Part shown: one piece after another, positions 1-9,378 of the stretch
Position numbering within the stretch: the first letter of the stretch is position 1
Layout of the letters: each line of letters opens with the position of its first letter
DNA from: an uncultured Pelagibacteraceae bacterium
Lineage (GTDB): Bacteria > Pseudomonadota > Alphaproteobacteria > Pelagibacterales > Pelagibacteraceae
Assembly (NCBI GenBank): GCA_902561155.1
Contig: CACEOY010000001.1
Span: forward strand, 145,482-209,481
Reading direction: 5' to 3'
DNA length: 64,000 nt
The notes under the pieces: model-generated
Databases searched by the model: none
Told to the model about the DNA's origin: nothing
What the model saw: the letters and a program-made list of their open reading frames with translations, nothing else
Translations under genes and position numbers: made by a program

Positions 1-2094
1 AGTGGTTTTACGATTGAAGAAATTGAACCTAGATTATTTTCTTTTAACTCACCGTACGGTGCCTGTGAAGAATGTGAGGGTATTGGTAGTAATCTAAACG
101 TTGATCCAAAATTAGTTGTACAAGATGATAGCAAATCACTACAAGATGGAGCTATTGTACCTTGGTCTAAAAGTTCAAGTTTGTATTATGCTCAAACTTT
201 AGCTTCATTGGCTAAGCACTATAAATTTTCTTTAACAGATAAATGGAAAAAAATTCCAAAAAAAATTCAGGAAATTATTTTGTACGGGTCTGATGATGAA
301 GAAATCAAATTTTCTTATGATGATAATTATGAAACATATACAACAAAAAAACCATTTGAAGGTGTTATTAATAATTTAGAAAGAAGGTATTTAGAAACTG
401 ATAGTGAGTGGAAAAGAGAAGAGATATCACAATATCAATCTGAGTCTAATTGCGATAAATGTAAGGGGTTAAGACTAAAAGATGAAGCTTTATGCGTTAA
501 AATTAATGATTTAAATATAAGTCAGATAACTCATAAATCTATTGAAGATGCAAAAAAATGGTTTGATAAATTACCAACCTTTTTAAATGATAAACAAAAC
601 AAAATTGCTCAACACATTCTAAAAGAGATAAATGAAAGACTTACATTTTTACTAAATGTAGGTCTAAACTATCTTACTCTTTCAAGAGAGTCTGGTACTT
701 TATCAGGTGGTGAATCTCAACGAATAAGATTGGCATCACAAATAGGATCTGGATTAACTGGTGTTTTATATGTTTTAGATGAACCCTCTATAGGATTGCA
801 CCAGCGTGATAATAAAAAATTAATTACTGCTTTAAAGAAACTAAGAGATTTAGGAAATACAGTTATCGTTGTTGAACATGATATTGAAACAATGGAAAGT
901 GCAGATCATATAATAGATATAGGTCCCGAAGCAGGACTTCATGGTGGTAAAATTATTGCAGAAGGACAAATTAAAAATATTATTCAAGAAAAACAAAGTA
1001 TTACAGGAACATATTTATCTGGTGAAAAAAATATCACCATTCCAAAAAAAAGACGTATGGCCAAAAATGGTCGCTTCTTAGAAATAAATGGAGCAACAGG
1101 TAATAATCTTAAAAATGTTGACTTAAAAATTCCTATAGGAACTTTTACTTGCGTAACAGGAGTGTCAGGTAGTGGGAAATCTACTTTAGTTTTGCACACT
1201 CTTTATAATGCCTTAAATTTAATTTTAAATAATAATAAATCAAGAAAGTTACCAAAATCTTTTAAAAATTATAAAGGAACTGAATTGATTGATAAAATTA
1301 TAGATATTGATCAATCACCTATTGGAAGGACGCCAAGATCTAATCCAGCAACTTATACAGGAGCTTTTGGACCAATAAGAGATTGGTTTGCAAACTTACC
1401 CGAGTCTAAAGCTAGAGGTTATAAAGTTGGAAGATTCTCATTCAATGTTAAAGGTGGAAGATGTGAAACTTGCGAAGGCGATGGTGTATTAACTTATGAA
1501 ATGCATTTTTTACCTGATGTGTTTATTCCATGTGATACATGCAAAGGAGCGAGATATAATAGAGAGACTTTAGAAATTAGATTTAAAAATAAAAACATAG
1601 CTGACATTTTAGATATGACAGTAGAGGAAGGTTGTGATTTTTTTGAAAATATACAATCAATTAGATCAAAACTGATAACTTTAAAACATGTTGGCCTTGG
1701 ATATATGAAAATAGGACAACAAGCTACCACTTTGTCTGGAGGTGAAGCACAAAGAATTAAACTGGCTAAAGAACTATCAAAAAGATCAACGGGAAGAACT
1801 TTATATATTTTAGATGAACCAACTACAGGTCTTCACTCGCATGATATAAAAAAACTTCTTGATATTTTGCAGGCATTTGTAAATACTGGTAATACAGTCG
1901 TTGTAATTGAACATAATTTAGATGTAATTAAAACAGCTGACCATATAATTGATATGGGTCCGGAGGGTGGAGAATCAGGGGGTGAAATTATAGCTCAAGG
2001 GACACCAGAAAAGGTCTCATCTGAAAAAAGTAGTTTCACTGGACAATTTTTAAAGGAAATTTTAAGCACTCCAAAAATGAAAAAAACTGCATAA
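1..2094 (+). CDS. uvrA: UvrA, excinuclease ABC subunit A (5' end outside window)
   Basis: Damage-recognition ATPase of nucleotide excision repair; a UvrA dimer with UvrB scans DNA and loads UvrB at lesions. The frame is open from base 1 and gives 697 residues, against roughly 940 in full-length UvrA, so about a quarter is missing upstream, including the first Walker A and the first half of zinc finger 1. Visible: the second CxxC of that finger (CEEC, bases 64-75), ABC signature LSGGE, Walker [10 protein letters not shown], a second Walker [10 protein letters not shown] near base 1160, the complete second zinc finger (CETC...CDTC), a second LSGGE and LDEPTTGLH. The paired half-sites in this order are diagnostic for UvrA. 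The next gene follows after 26 bases on the same strand. Confidence 0.97.
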   Translation, partial: SGFTIEEIEPRLFSFNSPYGACEECEGIGSNLNVDPKLVVQDDSKSLQDGAIVPWSKSSSLYYAQTLASLAKHYKFSLTDKWKKIPKKIQEIILYGSDDEEIKFSYDDNYETYTTKKPFEGVINNLERRYLETDSEWKREEISQYQSESNCDKCKGLRLKDEALCVKINDLNISQITHKSIEDAKKWFDKLPTFLNDKQNKIAQHILKEINERLTFLLNVGLNYLTLSRESGTLSGGESQRIRLASQIGSGLTGVLYVLDEPSIGLHQRDNKKLITALKKLRDLGNTVIVVEHDIETMESADHIIDIGPEAGLHGGKIIAEGQIKNIIQEKQSITGTYLSGEKNITIPKKRRMAKNGRFLEINGATGNNLKNVDLKIPIGTFTCVTGVSGSGKSTLVLHTLYNALNLILNNNKSRKLPKSFKNYKGTELIDKIIDIDQSPIGRTPRSNPATYTGAFGPIRDWFANLPESKARGYKVGRFSFNVKGGRCETCEGDGVLTYEMHFLPDVFIPCDTCKGARYNRETLEIRFKNKNIADILDMTVEEGCDFFENIQSIRSKLITLKHVGLGYMKIGQQATTLSGGEAQRIKLAKELSKRSTGRTLYILDEPTTGLHSHDIKKLLDILQAFVNTGNTVVVIEHNLDVIKTADHIIDMGPEGGESGGEIIAQGTPEKVSSEKSSFTGQFLKEILSTPKMKKTA

Positions 2095-2120
2095 TTATTA
2101 TTATTATGATATGATTAATT

Positions 2121-2723
2121 ATGGTTAATATTTTACAATCTTTATCCAAAACAGTTCATCTTTCGCTTGTCATAGCAGTTTTACTATTTATTGGTTTATA
2201 TTTTGGAGCGGATGGATTTGCTTTTGATCAATATTTTTTCAGTTGGTTGTTTAGGTATTTACACGTTTTAGCTGGAATAATGTGGATAGGCCTACTTTGG
2301 TATTTAAATTTCGTTCAAATTCCGAGCATGCCTAACATTCCAGATGAACAAAAACCAGCTATAAGCAAAGTAATTGCTCCAAAAGTTTTGTTTTGGTTTA
2401 GATGGGCGGCGTTCGCAACAATATTAACTGGATTAATTGTAGCTTATCTTAATGGATACTTGCATGAGTCAATGACACTAGGAATAGGTAGTGGAGGTGG
2501 AAAAAATACAGCCATTGGTATAGGCATGTGGTTAGGAATTATAATGGCATATAATGTATGGTTTATTATTTGGCCTAATCAAAAAAAAGCTTTAGGTATC
2601 GTAGATGCCTCGGCGGAAGAAAAACCAATTGCAGCGAAGAAAGCGATGTTAACATCTAGAGTAAACACTCTTTTATCGATTCCAATGCTTTTAACAATGG
2701 TAGCTGCTCAGAATCTTTATTAA
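2121..2723 (+). CDS. PuuD-like (urate oxidase N-terminal family) membrane protein
   Basis: A 200-residue integral membrane protein with about five hydrophobic segments. The stretch RYLHVLAGIMWIGLLWYLNF (residues 44-63), followed by FWFRWAAF and IIWPNQKKALG, resembles the membrane domain found at the N terminus of PuuD-type urate hydroxylases. The cytochrome c domain of full PuuD is absent, so the protein corresponds only to the membrane part, and urate oxidation cannot be inferred. The His and Trp residues in the second segment are possible haem or quinone contacts, which is speculative. It is co-directional with uvrA and convergent with secF, whose stop follows at once. Family membership is likely; function is unknown. 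Confidence 0.6.
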   Translation: MVNILQSLSKTVHLSLVIAVLLFIGLYFGADGFAFDQYFFSWLFRYLHVLAGIMWIGLLWYLNFVQIPSMPNIPDEQKPAISKVIAPKVLFWFRWAAFATILTGLIVAYLNGYLHESMTLGIGSGGGKNTAIGIGMWLGIIMAYNVWFIIWPNQKKALGIVDASAEEKPIAAKKAMLTSRVNTLLSIPMLLTMVAAQNLY

Positions 2724-3632
2724 TTAAGGTACAATTTTATCTTCTTTTTTTTCAAGCGTCTTCGATGAAACTCTTAGATGCTTAAGAACAGGAGATGCTA
2801 CAAAAATTGAAGAATAAGTTCCAATTATTACACCCAAAATCATAGCGAAAGAGAAACCTTTTAGTATTTCACCACCAAGTATGAAAATTGAAAACAAGGC
2901 TAATAAAGTTGTTACTGAAGTTATTAAGGTTCTAGATAAAGTTTCATTAACTGATAAATTGGAAACTTGATCAATTTCAAGCTTATTAAACTTAGATAGA
3001 TTTTCTCTAATTCGGTCATAAATTACTACTGTGTCGTTCATAGAATAACCGACTATAGTTAATACAGCTGCTACTATTGATAAGTTTATTTCAATAGATA
3101 AAATTGAAAAAATTCCTAAGGTAATAATTACATCATGAAATAAAGCGATAATAGAACCCAAACTAAACTGCCATTCAAATCTAAACCAAATATAAAATAA
3201 CATCATCAATAAAGCTAAACCTATAGAAATAATACCTGATTTCAACAATTCGGAACTTACTTTTGGCCCAACACTTTCGACTCTTCTGTAATTTACTTCT
3301 TCATTAAGATCTTGATTAAGGGAAGTTTTAATTTCAGATATCAAAGAGTCATTATTATTTAGTTTTTGTTCAATTTTTATTAAGTAATCACTTTTTTCCC
3401 CAAAATTTTTTACATTTACATCACCTAAATTCAACTTATTAAGAGAGTCTCTAATATCTGAAACTCTTATATCATTATTTTGAATTCTTATTTCAATAAG
3501 TGTTCCACCTTTAAAATCTATTCCGTAGTTAAGACCTTTAAAAAGTACAAAAAATAAACTCAATAAAACTAATATCAATGATATAAAATTAAATTTCTTA
3601 AAATAATTTACAAAATTAAAATTGTACTTCAT
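2724..3632 (-). CDS. secF: SecF, protein translocase accessory subunit
   Basis: Inner-membrane partner of SecD. SecDF uses the proton gradient to pull exported proteins through SecYEG on the periplasmic side. The protein is 302 residues, normal for SecF. It has the N-terminal membrane anchor, the family motif GIDFKGGT (37-44), a periplasmic P1-like domain (about 45-125) and a C-terminal cluster of five membrane helices containing GYSMNDTVVIYDRIREN, the conserved amphipathic region of RND-type Sec proteins. Its ATG overlaps the secD stop by four bases (ATGA), implying translational coupling. It is the last gene of the dgt-to-secF run. Confidence 0.96.
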   Translation of the reverse strand: MKYNFNFVNYFKKFNFISLILVLLSLFFVLFKGLNYGIDFKGGTLIEIRIQNNDIRVSDIRDSLNKLNLGDVNVKNFGEKSDYLIKIEQKLNNNDSLISEIKTSLNQDLNEEVNYRRVESVGPKVSSELLKSGIISIGLALLMMLFYIWFRFEWQFSLGSIIALFHDVIITLGIFSILSIEINLSIVAAVLTIVGYSMNDTVVIYDRIRENLSKFNKLEIDQVSNLSVNETLSRTLITSVTTLLALFSIFILGGEILKGFSFAMILGVIIGTYSSIFVASPVLKHLRVSSKTLEKKEDKIVP

Positions 3633-5176
3633 AACTTAATATTCTCTCTATTTCTTAAAACAAAAGAAGAGGTTAAATGTCTTGCTATAAAATATGCTGA
3701 AAAAAGTGTTGTTATTATTCCTATTCCTAAAGTAACAGCAAACCCTTTAACTGGTCCAGTTCCAAAAATAAACAAAATTACAGTAGCTAGCAAAGTAGTA
3801 ATGTTTGCATCTAAAACTGTAATTTTAGCTCTACTGTAACCCATATCAAAAGCGTGAATTATTGATTTTTCAGTTCGTAGTTCCTCTTTAATTCTCTCAA
3901 AAATTAAAACATTTGCATCAACTGCCATTCCTACTGTTAAAATTATTCCTGCAATTCCTGGGAGTGTTAAAGTCGCTTCCAAGATAGTTAAAACACCTAC
4001 AAGCATTAATAAATTTGAAACTAATGAGATGTTGGCTATTAATCCAAAAATCCTATACTTATAAAACATATATAAAACTACAAGCGCAAAACCGATTATC
4101 AAAGAAATTGCTCCAGAAATAATTGAGTCTCTACCTAAATCTGGTCCGACTGTTCTCTCTTCAACAATATTGATTGGTGTAGGCAAAGCTCCAGATCTTA
4201 ATAAAAGAGCTAAATCTGTAACTTCCTGAAATGAAAAATTTCCTGAAATAGTTCCACTACCTCCAGTAATAGACTCTCTTATAACTGGAGCGCTAATAAT
4301 TTTGTTATCTAATACAATTGCTAATCGTTTACCGATATTATTTGTTGTTACTTTACCAAATTTTTGAGCACCATACCTATCTAGAGTAAAAGCGACCATT
4401 GGATTACTAGATTGATTATCTACTCTTGGCTGGGCGTCAATAAGGTTTTCACCACTCATAATAATTTTTTTATTTACAATTACTTCTTCCCCATTTTCTG
4501 AGATCATTTTTTCTGATCCAAAGTCGTCTTTTTTATCTGTTATTAATCTAAAATTTAATTGGGCTGTTTTTCCTAATAAATCTTTTATTCTAGAAGGATC
4601 TTTTAAACCTGGAAGCTCAACTACAATTCTTTTTTCACCTCTTTGTATAATAGTTGGTTCTTTTGTGCCTAAATCATCTATTCTTCTTCTTACTATTTCA
4701 ATAGATTGATTAACTGCAGAATTATTTAAAGTTAATAAACCGTATTTTGAAAACTTTATGAGGTAATTATCATTTTTAATTTCCAAATCAAATTGATGTG
4801 TTCGGTACTGATCAATATACTGGTTAATTGTATTATCTTTAGTTGAAAAGAATAAATTTTGAAATTTTTTATTATTGTCATTATCAATTTTAAAACTTAT
4901 TGAATTTTCGTTTATAAGAAATGAATTATATTTAAAGTTATTTTTTTTTAAGAATTTCTTAATTTCAATTACCTTGTCTTGTAATCTTTCTTTTATTAAA
5001 GGTTTGGTATCAATCTCTAGTAGTAAATAAGAGCCTCCCTGCAAATCTAAACCTAAATTTACCTTTTTTTTAAAAATAGAATTTTCATCATAAAAAAGAT
5101 TAAGTGATGCAAAGGACGTTAACAAAAACAAAATTAAATAGATTATAATTATTTTTATTTTTGTGAAATTAAGCAC
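3629..5176 (-). CDS. secD: SecD, protein translocase accessory subunit
   Basis: Large subunit of the SecDF export motor. It has an N-terminal membrane helix (about 7-27), then GLDLQGGSYLLLEID (42-56), the hallmark of SecD, a large periplasmic region with the P1 base and head subdomains (about 60-330), and five or six C-terminal helices with GMAVDANVLIFERIKEE. The length of 515 residues suits a short-form SecD. It lies nine bases downstream of yajC and overlaps secF by four bases, the usual yajC-secD-secF operon. Nothing looks degenerate. Confidence 0.96.
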   Translation of the reverse strand: MLNFTKIKIIIIYLILFLLTSFASLNLFYDENSIFKKKVNLGLDLQGGSYLLLEIDTKPLIKERLQDKVIEIKKFLKKNNFKYNSFLINENSISFKIDNDNNKKFQNLFFSTKDNTINQYIDQYRTHQFDLEIKNDNYLIKFSKYGLLTLNNSAVNQSIEIVRRRIDDLGTKEPTIIQRGEKRIVVELPGLKDPSRIKDLLGKTAQLNFRLITDKKDDFGSEKMISENGEEVIVNKKIIMSGENLIDAQPRVDNQSSNPMVAFTLDRYGAQKFGKVTTNNIGKRLAIVLDNKIISAPVIRESITGGSGTISGNFSFQEVTDLALLLRSGALPTPINIVEERTVGPDLGRDSIISGAISLIIGFALVVLYMFYKYRIFGLIANISLVSNLLMLVGVLTILEATLTLPGIAGIILTVGMAVDANVLIFERIKEELRTEKSIIHAFDMGYSRAKITVLDANITTLLATVILFIFGTGPVKGFAVTLGIGIITTLFSAYFIARHLTSSFVLRNRENIKL

Positions 5177-5185
5177 AAAGACCTT

Positions 5186-5470
5186 TTATTTTTTTTGAGC
5201 TTCTTTTTTTAATAAACTTGTTATAGTGGACTTAATTACTTGAACTTTTACGTTGTCACATAATACTACATCAATTTTGTCATCATCATAAACTTTATCA
5301 ACAATTCCAATTATTCCTCCTGATGTAATAACTTCATCTCCCCTTTTTAAGCCTTGTACCATCGCTCTGTGATCTTTCACTCTTTTTTGTTGAGGTCTGA
5401 TTAAAAAAAAGTAAAAAATTACAAATATAAGTATTAGAGGTATAAATTGTGCAAATCCAGAAGAATTCAT
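5186..5470 (-). CDS. yajC: YajC, Sec translocon accessory protein
   Basis: Small single-span membrane protein that associates with SecDF. It has 94 residues: one hydrophobic helix (about 9-24) ending in the family signature FFLIRPQQKR, then a basic cytoplasmic domain with GLKRGDEVITSGGI and the beta-rich segment after it. The size and motif order are standard. It stands directly before secD. In many alphaproteobacteria other genes lie between serS and yajC; here there are only about 50 bases. Confidence 0.95.
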   Translation of the reverse strand: MNSSGFAQFIPLILIFVIFYFFLIRPQQKRVKDHRAMVQGLKRGDEVITSGGIIGIVDKVYDDDKIDVVLCDNVKVQVIKSTITSLLKKEAQKK

Positions 5471-5520
5471 ATTATGTGAATAATTATATTAAAAGACATT
5501 TTTAAACAAGAAAATTATAA

Positions 5521-6762
5521 TTAAATTTTTTCTATATTATCCATGTATTTTTTTAATGGAGCCGGTATTGTTACAGAACCGTCAGAATTTTGATAATATT
5601 CCATCAACGCTATCATTAATCTGCCTGTCGCAAGTCCTGAGCCATTAAGTGTGCCGATAAAATCAGATGAACTACCAGATTTAAATTTAGTCTTCATTCT
5701 CCTGGCTTGAAACATGCCGCATGAAGAACAGCTAGAAATTTCTCTAAATTTATTTTCAGAAGGTATCCAAGTTTCTATGTCAAAAGTTTTTTCTGCACTA
5801 AAACCCATGTCACCAGAAGACAGAAGAACTATTTGATATGGCAGCTCTAACATCTTTAATATTTCTTCTGCGCAATTTAACATTCTATTTAGTTCGTCGT
5901 TACACTTACTTGGTTCCACTAAACTAACTAATTCAACTTTATAAAATTGATGTTGTCTCATTATACCTTTAGTATCTTTACCATAACTACCAGCCTCACG
6001 TCTAAAACAAGGAGTTCCAGCAACAAATCTTAAAGGAAGTTTTTTTTGATCTATCGTAGAATTATTAAATAAATTTGACAGAGGAACTTCTGCGGTAGGT
6101 ATTAAGAATTTTCGCTCTTCCTCTTTTTCAGAAAAAATTTCGTACTGATCTTTTTCAAATTTGGGTAACTGTCCAGTACCAAACATTATTTTTTCATTTA
6201 CTATTAATGGCGGTGATATTTCAACATATCCAAACTTTTTCGTATGAACATCTATCATAAAGTTTATTAGTGCTCTCTCTAAAAGCGCCAGTTTATCTTT
6301 TAATACAACAAATCTAGAACCCGATAATTTTGTAGCAGTTTCAAAATCCATATAATTCTTACTTAATTCAGTATGTGACTTTATTTTAAAATTAAATTTT
6401 TTAATTTCAGAGGATTTTTTTATAATTTTATTTGATTTTTCATCGTTACCGATTGGAACGTCGTCCAAAGCTAAATTTGGTATTGAATAAAGAATAATAT
6501 TAATTTTTTCCTGTATTTTTTTTTGAGAGTTTTCTAATTCTTCAATTTGGTTTGTTAAATTTTTTGATTCATTAAAATTATTTGGGTCTTTTTTTTTGGA
6601 TAATAATTTTTTTTCTTGTTCTAGTTTTTCTTTTTTTTGTATTAGCTCTCTATTTTCTTTATCATGCTTAATTAGAGATTTTAAATCAACAGTTGAATTT
6701 CTTTCTTTAATTTTTTTTTCAAATAGTTCCGTGTTTTTTCTTATTTCTTTTATATTATGCAT
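5521..6762 (-). CDS. serS: Seryl-tRNA synthetase
   Basis: Class II aminoacyl-tRNA synthetase that charges tRNA-Ser (and tRNA-Sec where present). It is 413 residues long. The N-terminal 110 residues are a Lys/Glu-rich coiled coil, the arm that binds the long variable loop of tRNA-Ser. Catalytic motifs follow: TAEVPLSNL, motif 2 with FRREAGSYGKDTKG and RQHQFYKVE, and motif 3 NGSGLATGRLMIALMEYYQ near the C terminus. The start overlaps the end of tatC by eight bases. The gene order tatC-serS is typical of alphaproteobacteria. Confidence 0.97.
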   Translation of the reverse strand: MHNIKEIRKNTELFEKKIKERNSTVDLKSLIKHDKENRELIQKKEKLEQEKKLLSKKKDPNNFNESKNLTNQIEELENSQKKIQEKINIILYSIPNLALDDVPIGNDEKSNKIIKKSSEIKKFNFKIKSHTELSKNYMDFETATKLSGSRFVVLKDKLALLERALINFMIDVHTKKFGYVEISPPLIVNEKIMFGTGQLPKFEKDQYEIFSEKEEERKFLIPTAEVPLSNLFNNSTIDQKKLPLRFVAGTPCFRREAGSYGKDTKGIMRQHQFYKVELVSLVEPSKCNDELNRMLNCAEEILKMLELPYQIVLLSSGDMGFSAEKTFDIETWIPSENKFREISSCSSCGMFQARRMKTKFKSGSSSDFIGTLNGSGLATGRLMIALMEYYQNSDGSVTIPAPLKKYMDNIEKI

Positions 6763-7516
6763 TATCCTTTTTTTCTATTAATCTTACAGTTATAATAGAT
6801 AATTCATATAACAATAATAAAGGTAATGCTAAACCTATTTGAGTAATTGGGTCTGGTGGCGTTAAGATAGCAGCTGCAGCAAAAATAATAACCACAAAAT
6901 ACTTTCTTCTTTCTTTAAGATATTTTGAGTCTACTACCCCAATTCTTGCTAATAAGCTTAAAACCACTGGAAGTTGAAAACTTATTCCAAAAGCAAATAT
7001 TAAGCGCATGACAAGAGATAAATATTCATTAACTTTTGCCTCTAATTGTATTGCTAATGAACCAGAGTCTTGAATACTTTCAAATCCAAGAAAGAATTTT
7101 ATCGCTAAAGGCATTATAAAATAATAAACAAGCATTCCTCCAAAAACAAAAAGTATTGGTGTAGCAATTAAATAAGGTAGCAAAGCTTTTTTTTCATTTG
7201 CATAAAGTCCTGGAGCAATAAACTTCCAAATTTGACTTAAAAAAATTGGACTAGTAATAAAAATTGAAGCAAAGAACGCTACCTTAAGATAAGTTAAAAA
7301 TGCCTCGTGTAAGGCAGTGAATATTAATCTTCGGTCAAGATTATTTTCTAAAACTGCATCTGAGTAAGGTTTTACTAAAAATCTATATATTTCTTCTGAA
7401 AAAAAATAACAAACTATAAATGATATAATTAAAAAAATGAATGATTTTACCAATCTCGATCTTAACTCAGACAAATGACTAACAAAAGTATTTTGACTTT
7501 CTTGCTTTTTACTCAT
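6755..7516 (-). CDS. tatC: TatC, twin-arginine translocase subunit
   Basis: Six-span membrane protein that recognises twin-arginine signal peptides together with TatB. It has 253 residues. The N-terminal cytoplasmic segment contains SHLSELRSRL (13-22), the family signature. The spans then follow, with FFLGFES and the late motif ILTPPDPITQIGLALPLLLLY (given here in parts: ILTPPDP, then QIGLALP). It overlaps tatB by eight bases and serS by eight bases. A complete tatABC set lies here in order, so Tat export should be functional. Confidence 0.96.
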   Translation of the reverse strand: MSKKQESQNTFVSHLSELRSRLVKSFIFLIISFIVCYFFSEEIYRFLVKPYSDAVLENNLDRRLIFTALHEAFLTYLKVAFFASIFITSPIFLSQIWKFIAPGLYANEKKALLPYLIATPILFVFGGMLVYYFIMPLAIKFFLGFESIQDSGSLAIQLEAKVNEYLSLVMRLIFAFGISFQLPVVLSLLARIGVVDSKYLKERRKYFVVIIFAAAAILTPPDPITQIGLALPLLLLYELSIITVRLIEKKDNA

Positions 7517-7715
7517 CAGATTTATCTTTCTTATTGTTGTCTTCCTCTAAATTTGTAATTTCATTGACGTTTTTTTGAACATCGGAAAAATATCTTTTAA
7601 TAGACCCAACCCATGAGCCTATTTTCTTTAAAACAATCGGGAAATCTTTAGGTCCAATTACAAGAATTGCAACTATTATTATTACAAGTAATTCAAACCA
7701 ACCAATCTGTGGCAT
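7509..7715 (-). CDS. tatB: TatB, twin-arginine translocase subunit
   Basis: A 68-residue protein with the N-terminal TatA/B fold: MPQIGWFELLVI membrane helix, the hinge IGPKDFPIVLKKIGSW and a short charged amphipathic tail. The Pro-Gln-Ile-Gly-Trp-Phe-Glu start with Glu at residue 8 in the helix is TatB-like rather than TatA-like. It is much shorter than enterobacterial TatB (about 170), a reduction of the C-terminal tail seen in streamlined genomes. It sits between tatA and tatC, which supports the assignment. Confidence 0.88.
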   Translation of the reverse strand: MPQIGWFELLVIIIVAILVIGPKDFPIVLKKIGSWVGSIKRYFSDVQKNVNEITNLEEDNNKKDKSDE

Positions 7716-7720
7716 TTAAA

Positions 7721-7909
7721 TTAATTACTATTAGAATTATTTTTATCTTCTGTGTCTTTATTTGATGAGTCTGGATTTTCTGAAATACCTTTTTTAAAAC
7801 TTTTAATACCTTTTGCAACATCTCCCATTAAATCAGAGATTTTACCTCGCCCAAATAAAAGGACCACTAGTACAACTACGATAGCAATTTGCCAAAAACC
7901 AATACTCAT
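7721..7909 (-). CDS. tatA: TatA, twin-arginine translocase pore subunit
   Basis: A 62-residue protein with the TatA pattern: [20 protein letters not shown] membrane helix, the [23 protein letters not shown] amphipathic helix (FGRGK at 19-23), then an Asp/Asn/Ser-rich acidic tail. The Phe-Gly hinge is invariant in TatA. It is the first gene of tatABC and lies about 40 bases downstream of scpB. TatA polymerises to make the transport passage. Confidence 0.93.
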   Translation of the reverse strand: MSIGFWQIAIVVVLVVLLFGRGKISDLMGDVAKGIKSFKKGISENPDSSNKDTEDKNNSNSN

Positions 7910-7949
7910 AACGATCTTATATACAATAATTTAAGCTAAATAAATAACT

Positions 7950-8633
7950 TTATTCAGTCAATTTTTCACTATCATCTATGACACTTTCAATATCTGAGTA
8001 TATATCCTCTTTAGTTTTAGATGATTGCTCTGAAAAAAACTTGCTAGTACCGAATATTGAAGAATTAACGGCTGAAGTATCAATTAATCCGGCAGTTCCT
8101 AATTCGTCAATAGTAGGTAAATCAGATAGTTTTTGAATATTAAAATGATTTAAAAAATTTTCAGTTGTTACGTACTGAATTGGTTTTCCAGGAATATTTT
8201 TTCGACCGGCGGGTCTCACCCAATCCAACTCCATTAATATTTCAATGGTATTTGAACCAAATGCTACGCCTCGTATTTGTTCAATCTCAGATCTAGTAAC
8301 AGGTTGATGATAAACAATTATTGATAGTGTTTCTATTGTTGCTTTTGATAGTTTTTTTTGTGTTGATTTTTGCAGTGCCATTGTATTTGAAAGATCTGAT
8401 GCTGTTCTAAATGACCATTTGTTTCTTATGCAAACCAAATTTATACCTCTTAATTTATAGTCATTTTGAATTTTTTCTAATATTTTTTTTATATTAGTTA
8501 TATTTTGAAGCCTTTTTTCAATAGTTTCTAAATCTAAAGGTTCTGAAGCTGCAAACAAAATTGCTTCAACTTTTCTTTCAATCTTTGAAATAGAACTAGG
8601 AAATTTAATTATATTATTGTTTTTTTTTTTCAT
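7950..8633 (-). CDS. scpB: ScpB, segregation and condensation protein B
   Basis: Winged-helix subunit of the SMC-ScpA-ScpB condensin. It is 227 residues. The core (about 18-175) contains KVEAILFAASEPL and the family motif ETLSIIVYHQPVTRSEIEQIRG, followed by the second winged-helix domain with GRKNIPGKPIQY. The acidic C-terminal tail is variable in this family. The start overlaps scpA by four bases. ScpB works as a dimer bridging ScpA at SMC heads and helps origin segregation. Confidence 0.95.
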   Translation of the reverse strand: MKKKNNNIIKFPSSISKIERKVEAILFAASEPLDLETIEKRLQNITNIKKILEKIQNDYKLRGINLVCIRNKWSFRTASDLSNTMALQKSTQKKLSKATIETLSIIVYHQPVTRSEIEQIRGVAFGSNTIEILMELDWVRPAGRKNIPGKPIQYVTTENFLNHFNIQKLSDLPTIDELGTAGLIDTSAVNSSIFGTSKFFSEQSSKTKEDIYSDIESVIDDSEKLTE

Positions 8634-9370
8634 TTATTTTTTTTTACCAAGATATCATCAAAAGTTTTTTTTTGCATTAAATTGATAACTCCCTCTTTCG
8701 TAAGTTCTAAACTAGCAGCAAATATGCCTGACAAACCTGTTCTTTTTTTTTGAGAATTTTCTTTATAACTTTCAGGTATTAATTCAACGATATTTTTCCA
8801 TTCATTAAGATTATCTAATTGATTTTTAATACTATTTATTCCTTGCTCAGTAGTTAAAACTGGTAACTTAGGAATATTTACTCTTTGAAAGGATTTTTGA
8901 GCATTAATATTTGCATATGTCTTTAATAATTCATATAAACTTACTTCATAAACTGGAGTATAGATGGATTTTATTCCTCCACGCATTCCTCTAAAAAATA
9001 TATCTTTACCTATTCTTTTTCTTTTTAGCAATTGATCTGAAAGAAGTCTTATTAGCTCAAGTTTTTTTAGTTGTAATTTCAAACGTTCAGCAACTTCAAA
9101 AGCTTTAAAATCGTCATCTTCGTCTTCTGGTAATAGTAATTTAGATTTTAAATAAGCTAACCAAGTAGCCATTAATAAAAATTCAGATGCTGTTTCCAAA
9201 TTTAAATCTTTATTGTTTTTTACAAATTCTAAAAACTGATCAGCCAATTTAGTAATTGATATATTTGCAAGATCAACTTTTTGGTTTTTAGCTAAATCAA
9301 GAAGTGTTTCCAAAGGACCGCTATAATTCGGTATGTCAATAGAAAATGAATTGTTTAACTTCGACTCCAT
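8630..9370 (-). CDS. scpA: ScpA, segregation and condensation protein A
   Basis: Kleisin subunit that bridges the two SMC heads. It is 246 residues. The N-terminal segment YSGPLETLLDLAKNQKVDL (15-33) is the diagnostic ScpA motif; LLMATWLAYLKSKLLLP follows near 66-82. A C-terminal winged helix (about 190-240) contains EGVINLMQ-type residues. It lies between nagZ and scpB, as in many alphaproteobacteria, and overlaps scpB by four bases. The smc gene is not in this window. Confidence 0.95.
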   Translation of the reverse strand: MESKLNNSFSIDIPNYSGPLETLLDLAKNQKVDLANISITKLADQFLEFVKNNKDLNLETASEFLLMATWLAYLKSKLLLPEDEDDDFKAFEVAERLKLQLKKLELIRLLSDQLLKRKRIGKDIFFRGMRGGIKSIYTPVYEVSLYELLKTYANINAQKSFQRVNIPKLPVLTTEQGINSIKNQLDNLNEWKNIVELIPESYKENSQKKRTGLSGIFAASLELTKEGVINLMQKKTFDDILVKKNK

Positions 9371-9378
9371 GCTAAATC